Source: Impatiens glandulifera | Taxonomy: Eukaryota; Streptophyta; Magnoliopsida; Ericales; Balsaminaceae | Assembly (NCBI RefSeq): GCF_907164915.1 | Contig: NC_061869.1 | Span: forward strand, 41,351,771 to 41,415,770 | DNA length: 64,000 bases | Direction: 5' to 3' | In this document: positions 55,151-64,000 of the stretch, one piece after another | How the letters are laid out: each line of letters opens with the position of its first letter | Position numbering within the stretch: the stretch's first letter is position 1 | Made by a program: the position numbers and the translations under genes | The notes under the pieces: model-generated | Databases searched by the model: none | The model's input: the letters and a program-made list of their open reading frames with translations, nothing else | Told to the model about the DNA's origin: nothing

Positions 55151-56514
55151 GCCATATATAACATTTGCACAGGTAATATATTTAGTTTTTAAAAATAATT
55201 ATAGATAAAATATATATTTAAAGGTGATTATGTTTTTTTATAAAATTAATAATTAAAAGAATTATTTTTTATTTTCTCTCTAATCTTTATTTATCTTTTC
55301 AATATATATTTAAATATATAAAATTAAAATATATAAATAGATTAAAATAATAATTTTTATATATTAAAAATAATAATTATATATTAAAATAAATAAAGAA
55401 TTATAATAAATGAGAAATAAAAAATATATATATTAATTTGTTAAAAGATATAATTTATTTTAACTTTAAAAAAAAAATATTATGTTTGTATAGATTAGTT
55501 ATGAAAGAGAATTAATAATAAATTAGAAGAGGAAGAAACTCTAAATAATTTTGTTGAATCTTCATTTATCTTTGTGAATGGTTGGCCATTTGTAAAACAA
55601 AAGTAAGGGAAAAGATTGAGTAATATATGAAAAAATGAAGTAGATGTGGAATATCAACATAAGTATCCAATCATTGAATTGTATATTCCCTTTAATACAC
55701 CGTTGTACAATATGTATGATTTGAGTGACCCAAATATTTTGAATGTTGAGTTAGATGGATTGGAAGAAATTGAATCGCATGAGAGTGGTTCGGAGGAAAC
55801 TGAAGATGTAAGTGATTCATATTTTAGTACAAAGATGTTGAACCTATATTAGAGAAAGAACACTCGAAGATGACATGTTTAAATTGTTAGCTAGTAAATT
55901 TTTTATATTATGGTATATTTTAATGAATATTGGATTTTATAGTATATTTTAATGAATATCATAGTATATTTTAATAATATTATAGTATATTTTAATGAAT
56001 ATTATTTTGAATTTTATGGTATATTTTAATAATATTATAGTATATTTTAATGAATATTATTGTGAATTTTATGGTATATTTTAATGAATATTTTGGTTAA
56101 TTTTAGTGCAAAATAGATCTTGCACTACTTTCGGCACTGACGATGTAAGATGAGTATTCCAAGCCATAACCGTAGATAAAAATTTACCTATGGTTAAAAG
56201 AAAGTATTTCAAAAATTAGTGCAAAGGGTTAAAAGAAAGTATTCCAAGGGTTACGTAGGAGGTTAAAGGAAAATCCGCTTAGAGCTAAGAATTTTGCAAG
56301 ACCAAATAGCAAAAATATACCCAATAGTTGAAAAATATTTACTTAAAATGTCAGTGAAATTACTTTAAAATCCACATTGACGGTTAAAGAAAATTAGTGC
56401 AAAATTTAGCCCAAATTAACGCTAAAATCTACTTAGAGCTAAGTTTAATTTAAATCCAAATAACAAAAATTTACCCGAAAGTTGAAAATAATATTACTTA
56501 AAATATCATTAAAA
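55151..56514. other. AT-rich DNA with a short acidic ORF and tandem repeats
   Basis: 55646-55852 (+) is an open frame without ATG (DLSDPNILNVELDGLEEI ... SEETEDVSDS), perhaps a decayed exon. 55908-56100 repeats agtatattttaatgaatatt about seven times (units of about 27 and 60 bp). 56150-56420 repeats gttaaaagaaagtattcca, a motif also found after 57600, so the Helitron at 56515 was inserted into this sequence. Confidence 0.5.
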
Positions 56515-57585
56515 TCTATATATATATAATGATGCTTAATTTTTAAAGTGTCCGGATTGTCGGGTCGAGAGCTGTGGTTAATTTGGATACTTGGGTCGGA
56601 TTGTGGGTTGACCCGACTTTAAATTTAAAACGGTTAAAAATAAAATTAAAAATGCTAGAGGTATATTTCGAACTTGCAACCTAACAAAACAAGTACAATT
56701 CTTTAACCAACTAGGCTACAAAGACTTTATATTTTAAATTCAACACCAAATTTGATAAACGTGGGACGTTTTAATATTAATATAAGTTCAACTTTTTAAC
56801 TAACTAATCTATATATATATAATGATGCTTAAATTTTAAAGTGTCCGGATTGCCGGGTCGAGAGCTGTGGTTAATTTGGATACTTGGGTCGGATTGTGGG
56901 TTGACCCGCCTTTAAATTTAAAACGGTTAAAAATAAAATTAAAAATGCTAGAGGTATGTTTCGAACTTGCAACCTAACAAAACAAGTACAACTTTTGAAC
57001 CAACTAGGTTACAAAGATTTTATATTTTAAATTCAACACTAAATTTGATAAACGCGGGACATTTTAATATTAATATAAGTTTAACTTTTTAACTAACTAA
57101 TATATATATATATATATATATATATAATGATGCTTAATTTTTAAAGTGTCCGGATTGTCGGGTCGAGAGCTGTGGTTAATTTGGATAATTGAGTCGGATT
57201 GTGGGTTGACCCGCCTTAAATTTAAAACGGTTAAAAATAAAATAAAAATTGCTAAAGGTATGTTTCGAACTTGCAACCTAACAAAAACAAGTACAACCTT
57301 TTACCAAGTAGGCTACTAAGACTTTATATTTTAAATTTAACACCAAATTTGATCAACGCGGGACGTTTTAACATTAATATAAATTTAATTTTTTAACTAA
57401 CTAATATATATATATATAATGATGTTGAGTAAATAGATACTTGAGTCGGATTGTGGGTTGACTCATCCATAAACTTAAAACGATTAAAAATAAAATTAAA
57501 AATTTTATCCGTAATTTTTTTTTCACGGTTATTATATTATTAATCGTTAAAAATGCACGGGTTAAATGCACGGATTAAATGCTAG
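56515..57585 (+). mobile_element. Helitron-like element with its 5' segment repeated three to four times
   Basis: Begins TCTATATATATATAATGATG after an A and ends CTAG before a T (57582-57585), the Helitron TC...CTRR pattern in an A|T site. The first about 295 bp (to aactaactaat) recurs starting at 56808, about 57099 and about 57404, the last being partial. Units share tgtccggattg(t/c)cgggtcg and aaaacaagtacaa. The usual 3' hairpin is weak (tgcacgggttaaatgcacgg). No Rep/helicase, so non-autonomous. Confidence 0.5.
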
Positions 57586-57599
57586 TTTAATTAAAATCG

Positions 57600-58871
57600 T
57601 TAAAAGAAAGTAATGCAAAACATAGTCTGTGCTAAATTTGTTCCTCACTCTAAAAAAATGTTAGCCGCGCACGTTTATTTCGTTTTTCCGCATAAGTCCC
57701 TATCGTTTCATTTCCCAATATCACTTTTATTCTCCCTCCCTCCCTTATACCTCCAACCCTCTAAATCATTTTTCCGCCTAAGCCTCCAAATCGTTTAAGT
57801 TGCGACTCCTTCCTTCTGTGTCTCCAGCCGCGAATACCATCTTCAGCACCATCTTCGCCTTCTCCAAGTGTCGCTCATTGGCTAGGGTTTGCCGCTTATC
57901 AGTTAGAGTTTAACGACGTTGAAGAGAAGTTTGCGCCGCCCACAGATTTATCAGTCTAGGTATTCTCTAGCCCTATATTTTTTATTTTCAGTTTGGCTTG
58001 AATCACCCTAAGTTTTCCTTTGTTTACCTTCTCTATGTTGCAATATTAATAACTCATTTACCAAGTCAGAAAAAAATGTTCATTGTCAAGATATATTTTA
58101 AAATTGAGATGAGATAAGCAGATAACCATTGTCTCAATTCTAGCATGCGGTTGTTTGTGGGTTAAAGGAGGATTTGAGATTCATGAGATAATAGGGTTTC
58201 TTAATTTTCAACACTTGAAAATTGGCTATTTGGACCTGAACTATCTGGTAATATTATGATACAAAAAGGGTTTTGATTGGAGCAGGGGTGCGCTCTGTTT
58301 TACCTGACCTTACTGTAAAATGTTCTTAGGAATAAGATTCAGACAGAGTTTCATTTGTGGGATTTGATTGATGATGTACCAATCAATATATTTTCTCTTA
58401 GGAATATTGATTAATAATCCTGTTTCTTTATGTTCAAAATTTCAATTGAACCTGCTTTTCTTTTCTGTCATTTAGCTTGTGTAGTTTCTTGTCATTTTTA
58501 TTGAACTAACTTGAAAGTGTAAATTAAAAGCTTCCTCTAAATTTCTTTATATGTACTTTATTATTCAGTTTCTCACGTTTTTTTCTTGTAGGTGGCTGTC
58601 CGAGAAATGATTGGGAGCAGAAATTTGAGGGAGAGAATGATGTGGCGCAATTTGATTAGCCAAAAAAATAACAAAATTTCTCTCTCTTCACCTTTTATCC
58701 CTTTTCAACCAATGATGTAGTGACATATCATTCCCTCCTTCATTCCCTCCCTCTATCACCCTCGTGTTTGTCCTTCAAATGTTTGAGAAACAAATGGGCC
58801 CGAGTCCTTCCGTAAGCTAAGAATCTTCTTAGCTATTTATTTGCTGAAGTCTGATATTGAAGTAGTATTTA
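57600..58871 (+). other. candidate 5' exons of an unidentified transcript
   Basis: 57730-57959 is CT-rich then gene-like (gctagggtttgccgcttatc) and ends TCTAG|GTATTC, a good donor. A matching acceptor (ttcttgtag) precedes 58592. The joined frame reads GCPRNDWEQKFEGENDVAQFD then stops and has no upstream ATG. It may be the leader of a non-coding RNA or a decayed gene. The hAT insertion follows at 58880. Confidence 0.3.
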
Positions 58872-58879
58872 GTCCAGAG

Positions 58880-61498
58880 TAGGGGTGAGCATAATATGGG
58901 TTTACCCAAACCCAACCCTAACCCAAACCCAAAATATTAATTTGGGTTGGTTAATATGGGTTGGGTTGAGTATGGGTTGAGTTTAATTTGGGTTGGGTTA
59001 GGGTTACCCAAATTACCCAAATTATATAAATTTAGTTTAATTCTCTATTATTAATCCAATATAAACTAATCATCTTCCAACTTTAAGTCGAACACGTTTT
59101 TGACATGTTTAACATATTTTTCATACGTTTAACACGTTTTGCACACATCTAACACGTTTTAAATATTTTTAACACGTTTTACTTATAACATGTTTTTCAT
59201 ACGTTTAACACGTTTTTCACACGTTTAACACGTTTTTCACACGTTTTCACATTTTTGACACGTTTTCACGTTTTGACATGTTTAACACGTTTTCACGTTT
59301 TTGACATGTTTAACACATTTTCACACTAATAACACATTTTTCACGTTTTTGTCACGTTGAACACGTTTTGACATGTTTAATACGTTTAACGCGTTTTTGA
59401 TAAGTTTAACACGTTTTTTACGTTTTTGACACGTTTAACACGTTTTTAACATATATAACACGTTAACATGTTTTTGATAAGTTTAACACGATTTTCACGT
59501 TGTTGCCACATTTAACACGTTTTTAATAAGTTTAACACAATTTTCACGTTTTTGGCACGTTTAACACGTTTTTGACATTTTAACACGTTTTTGATATGTT
59601 TAACACGTTTTTCACACGTTTAACACATTTTTAATATTTTTATCACGTTTTCACACTTAAAACATGTTTTTCACACGTTTAACACGTTTTTATGTTTTTG
59701 GCACGTTTAACAAGTTTTTAACATGTTTAACACGTTTTCATACTAATAACACATTTTTGTCATGTTTAACACGTTTTTGACATGTTTAATACGTTTAACG
59801 CGTTTTTGACAAATTTAACACGTCTTTTTTACGTTTTTGGCACGTTTAACACGTTTTTAACATAACTAACACGTTAACACGTTTTGATAAGTTTAACACG
59901 GTTTTCACATTTTTGGCACGTTGAACACGTTTTTAACATTCTAACACGTTTTTGATATGTTTAACATATTTTTACACGTTTTTCACACAATTAACACGTG
60001 TTTCACACACTTAATATTTTTTCACGTTTTTGGCATGTTAAACACGTTTTGACATATTTGACACGTTTTTCACACATTAAAATGTTTTTCACATTTTGGT
60101 ACGTTTAATATGTTTTTGACATGTTTTGTCACGTTTAACACGTTTTTGGCATTATTGACACGTTTAATATGTTTTTCACACGTTTGACATTAAACGTGTG
60201 AAAACGTATTAAACGTGTCAAAAATGTAAAAAACAAGTTAAACGTGTCAAAAACGTGTTAAACGTATCAAAATGTGCCAAAACGAGGAAAACGTGTTAAA
60301 CGTGTCAAAAACGTGGAATATGTGTCAAAATGTGTTAAACGTGCCAAAAACGTGAAAAACGTGTAAAAACATATTAAACGTGACAAAACGTGTCAAAACG
60401 TGTTAAATGTGTCAAAACGTGTTAAACGTATCAAAACGTGTTAAACGTGCCAAAAATGTGAAAAACGTGTGAAACGTGTCAATAATGTGAAAAACGTATT
60501 AAACGTGTCGAAAACATGTTAAACGTGTCAAAACGTGTCAAAAACGTGGAAAACGTGTTAAACGTGTCAAAAACGTGCCAAAAACGTGAAAACGTGTGAA
60601 ACGTGTCAAAAATGTGAAAGATATGTTAAACGTGTCAAAACGTGTTAAACGTGTTAAAAATGTGAAAAACAAGTTAAACGTGTCAAAAACGTGTTAAACG
60701 TATCAAAATATGCAAAAAACGAGAAAAATGTGTTAAACGTGCCAAAAACGTGGAATATGTGTCAAAACGTGTTAGACGTACCAAAAACATGAAAAACGTG
60801 TACAAACATGTTAAACGTGACAAACCGTGTCAAAACGTGTTAAACGTGTCAAAACGTGTTAAACGTGCCAAAACGTGTCAAAACGTGTTAAACGTGCCAA
60901 AAATGTGAAAAACGTGTGAAACGTGTCAATAATGTGAAAAACGTATTAAACGTGTTAAACGTGTCAAAATGTGGAAAACGTGTTAAACGTGTCAAAACGT
61001 GCCAAAAACGTGAAAAACGTGTGAAACATGTCAAATATGTGAAAGATATGTTAAACGTGTCAAAACGTGTTAAAACGTGTTAAACGTGCCAAAATGTGTT
61101 AAACGTGTCGAAAACGTGTCAAACGTGTCAAAAACGTGTCAAACGTGTCAAAAACGTGTTAAACGTGTTAAACATGCCAAAAACATGAAAAATGTGTTCA
61201 ACGTGTCAAAATGTGTTAAACGTGCCAAAAACGTGTTAAACGTGTGAAAAACGTATTAAAAATGTCAAAAACGTGAAAAAAAGTGTTAAACGAATAAAAA
61301 TGTGTTAAATGAGTCAAATACATGTTAAATAAAAAAATAAAAATAAAATAATTTGGGATACCCAACCCATACTCAACCCAACCCATACCCAACCCATATT
61401 AGTAAATAATATGGGTTGAATTATGGATTGGGTAAATTTAATTTGGGTTGAATATGGGTTGGGTAATACGGGTTAGGTTTACCCGTTTGCTCACCCTA
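58880..61498. mobile_element. hAT-type foldback element, 2619 bp, 8-bp target duplication
   Basis: Terminal inverted repeats TAGGGGTGAGCA / TGCTCACCCTA, flanked by a perfect 8-bp duplication GTCCAGAG (58872-58879 and 61499-61506), both diagnostic of hAT. The subterminal 120 bp on each side is rich in gggttggg/acccaaccc. The rest is two inverted arrays of short CACGTT-type units. There is no transposase, so it is non-autonomous. Confidence 0.93.
59090..61330. repeat. giant imperfect palindrome of short (about 20-bp) units
   Basis: The left arm (59090-60187) repeats variants of ttaacacgtttttgacacgt; the right arm (60188-61330) repeats the complement (aaacgtgtcaaaaacgtgtt). The centre is exact: TTTTCACACGTTT-gacatt-AAACGTGTGAAAA near 60187. 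The ACGT core occurs well over a hundred times. Confidence 0.93.
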
Positions 61499-61506
61499 GT
61501 CCAGAG

Positions 61507-62422
61507 AGATAGGTGCAAGACAGTAGTGTCTGTATTTTCTTGTATTTCATTAATACACAAAGTATCATATTATACAGTACACATTATATTACTATTTATA
61601 ATGAAAAGATGAAGATTGAATCCCTAATTTCAGCATACAATCATTTCATTCATTGTATATATTCTTCATTTGACTTTATTTTTTCCATAGATATCTATTT
61701 TCCATATATTTATCTTAATTTTAGCATACAATCATTTCATTCCTTCTATATTCTTCATTTGATTTTATATTTTCTATAGATATCTATTTTCCATCTATTT
61801 TCCTTAATTTCAACATACAATCATTTCATTCCTGGTCCATTCTATGATTGACGAGTTCTTTGATTTGTCCATATAGTTTTTTGTTATTATTTGTAGCCCA
61901 ATTCTCTTACAAGGATATATAAATTTGCGAAAGCTTTATCTTGATTTATGGATGATGAACATTTACATTTGTATTTTTTTATTTTAACACATTGCTAGTC
62001 ACGTGTCTCTTTCTTGTTATCTTATTATTTCTTAAGATGTGAACTGCCTTTTCAACTACAAGTATTGTATAGTTTCTTCAATGTAAAAATACCTATGTTG
62101 CTTCTCATGTCCATTTATAACTTACATAACAAACTAAATGCAGTATGTGACTTGCATGTTTATGTGGATAAGTATACAAAATAACTAATTGTTATTGTCT
62201 TCACTCCATTTGTGTATTTCTCACCATTCTTTAGTTTATGGTAACAAAAGTTTCCTATTATAAAGGTACTTGTAATGTAGTTTGCTATGTTGTATTTTAA
62301 ATCTCTGTCTGTTGATATCTAACTTTTCCTGTAAGATGTAGTTATTTTTTATTCGGTTTATTCAGTATTTATTTTCAGACATTTATCTAAATCTTTCGGC
62401 TTTTAAAATTAGCTGGATATTC
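61507..62422. other. intron-like or intergenic DNA with a tandem repeat of about 90 bp
   Basis: 61630-61835 holds two full and one partial copy of a unit with catacaatcatttcattc and tatagatatctattttcca. No ORF supported. If the flanking exons belong to one transcript, this is an intron. Confidence 0.45.
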
Positions 62423-63056
62423 ATGGCTAGGATATTCAAGGCTATAGCAGATCCACCCACAAGTAGTTTGCAGACGCTTGAAGGTAAATAAGTCTTGTTT
62501 TTTTTCATATTTGGTTGGGTGTCCAATCTCTGATCATCATGTTTTTTGAAACATTAAGAAGTTAATACAACATGTAAAGTGTTCTAAGAAAGGAAATCCA
62601 CATATATCATGATTATTCACCCATTAAAAAATAATAATGATATTTAAGGTCTTAATAGACCCATTAAAAAATAATAATGATATTCAAGGTCTTAATAGTT
62701 AACATTGTTTCGAGTTTGAGAGAAATGTCGAAATATTTTGAAAATATTTCTAAAATTATTTGATTAGATTGACTAGACTTTGCTTGTTATAGTCTTTTAG
62801 ACTTGCTTGTACTTAAGTTATATAATGAATATATATAGGTACTAAGTTTTCATAATAATTTAGTGTTTCGTCAATATAATATCTTTTTGTTTATTTTTTT
62901 GTCTAATTAATTTGATTACTAGGATTTCACTTAGCTTCAAATTGTTATTGTTAAATTTATAATTTTAAAAATGTTTTGAATTTATCAGGATGCCAAGACG
63001 AAAGAGGAGAGACGATGAAAATACTGATACAAAATTTTAAGTCGAAAGATTTCTAA
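62423..63056 (+). CDS. putative small spliced ORF (42 aa)
   Basis: ATG 62423; exon to 62483 (CTTGAAG|GTAAAT), intron 62484-62988, exon 62989-63056 after TTTATCAG. The product begins MARIFKAIADPPTSSLQ and continues in frame across the junction (GCQDERGETMKILIQ) to TAA. Both splice sites are good and the frame is kept. The second exon is part of the inverted duplication at 62978-63925, whose other arm keeps similar residues. The intron holds a 40-bp tandem duplication (62620-62699). Family unknown; it may be the end of a longer decayed gene. Confidence 0.3.
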
Positions 63057-63925
63057 TATATAGATTTCTATGATGTTGATACTAATATGCTGATCTTATT
63101 TTTATAGATGTGGTTTGATTATCGGTTTCAGGAAGCAAGTCGACCCAGAATTAATGCCCTTCCCAAGAAAAAGTGATGCCATCTTTAAACGTCTTAGAAT
63201 ATAAATATCTCAATACCCCAAAAAACAAACTAAAGTTGTTTCAAAGAGACAATTCTCAAAAAAAAACCTGAATTTCAAATAACTAGTTGCCTCTACTTTT
63301 ACTCCTAATTCACCCGACTTGACCCAACACCAAAATAAAAGAAAACAAATACAAACAACTAACTCCCAACCATGTTGTATCTACTCTCCAATCAGTATCA
63401 TCTTCTGGTTTGGAGACTTAATCAGACCCGACAAAAAATCTTTCACAATCGTGCACACCAAACCATGGTTGATACTGGTTTCTTGCATTCTGATTAAGTC
63501 TCCAAATCAGAAAATGATACCGGTTGAAGAGTAGAGAAAACATGGCTGAGAGTTGGTTGTTTGGATGAAGTTTTATTTTATTTTTGGTGTTGGGTTGAGT
63601 ATGGTAATTTAGGAGTAGAAGTACAAGCAACTAGCCATTTGAGATCCATGTTTTTTTATGTGGAGATTGTCTTCTTGAAACAACTTTAGTAATTTTTTTA
63701 GGTATTGGGATATTTCTATTCTAGGGTGTTTAGAGATTGCACCACTCGTCTTGAGATTAATAATAATTCTGGGTCGACTCGCTTCCTGAAATAGATAATC
63801 AAATAACATCAGCAAAAATAAAATCAACATCTTAGAAATCTAGAATATTAGAAATCTTACGACTTTAAATTCGGTATCAACATCTTCACCGTCTCTTCTC
63901 TTTGTCTAGGAATCCTAGTAAATTC
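62978..63925. repeat. large inverted duplication: arms about 450 bp, loop about 60 bp
   Basis: Left arm 62978-63426, right arm 63490-63925, about 75-80% alike by eye. Examples: ggagacttaatcag / ctgattaagtctcc at the loop, ttcaggaagcaagtcgaccc / gggtcgactcgcttcctgaa near 63131 and 63769, aagatttctaatat / atattagaaatctt near 63045 and 63846. The transcript would fold into one long hairpin. No terminal target duplication was seen. Confidence 0.88.
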
Positions 63926-64000
63926 AAAGTCATTTTATAATTCATAAAAATTAACATGACAATTTAAACCATTGAATAAACACTAAAATTAATATAACAT
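63926..64000. other. window edge, AT-rich
   Basis: Nothing recognisable; similarity to the left arm may extend some 20 bp past 63925. Confidence 0.4.

Noticed and set aside
61513..61779. 88-aa ORF after the hAT element
   Set aside because: Composed of the tandem repeat of about 90 bp (Ile/Phe/Tyr/Ser-rich); no conserved features.

Overview
This window is plant nuclear DNA, very AT-rich and built mostly of transposable elements in several states of decay. The evidence is the GT-AG introns, two Sirevirus-lineage Copia retrotransposons with initiator-tRNA primer sites, an L1-type LINE, a hAT element, Helitron-like ends, plant-type telomere repeats (TTTAGGG) and a plant BTB/POZ gene relic. The accessory proteins of the Copia elements resemble hypothetical proteins I recall as abundant in Lamiales drafts, so an asterid dicot is my guess; the species cannot be fixed from the sequence.

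Layout. 1-2078: AT-rich flank with an (AT)n microsatellite. 2079-15733: one complete 13.66 kb Copia element on the minus strand (5-bp target duplication ATACA, LTRs of 1310 and 1302 bp, PBS, duplicated polypurine tract). Its gag is intact and its pol is broken. Downstream of pol lie three further paralogous genes (A, B, C), each with its own TATA box. 15734-18679: AT-rich DNA with a Helitron 3' end. 18680-22960: a minus-strand LINE relic split by a related solo LTR that carries about 35 short palindromes. 23820-27664: a multi-exon POB1/LRB-type BTB-BACK pseudogene. 28735-32330: degenerate repeats that include two tRNA-iMet relics and copies of the 3' tail of the next gene. 33871-35322: a coiled-coil gene resembling COP1-interactive-protein-1/NET-like C-termini. 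35475-45332: a second, older and 5'-truncated copy of the same Copia family with the same A-B-C order. It is fused to a plant-mobile-domain (MULE/Kaonashi-like) gene relic, 45333-46170. 46133-48625: a 1.29 kb tandem duplication whose second copy has a deletion filled by telomere repeats. 49430-51130: an 0.84 kb tandem duplication in which one copy keeps a 133-codon ORF. 51361-57585: AT-rich DNA, small relics and Helitron-like units. 57600-63056: a candidate spliced transcript region interrupted by a 2.6 kb hAT-type foldback element (58880-61498) filled with inverted CACGTT/AACGTG arrays. 62978-63925: a large inverted duplication that includes an exon.

The best candidate for an undescribed system is the accessory module of the Copia family. 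It comprises three diverged copies of one protein family placed after pol, each behind its own core promoter. The C promoter shares a 16-bp TATA core with the LTR and has a cluster of E2F-like GC motifs upstream. Two independent elements in the window keep this arrangement.

Limits: all similarity statements are by eye and from memory of families. Exon boundaries in decayed genes are approximate. No database search was run.
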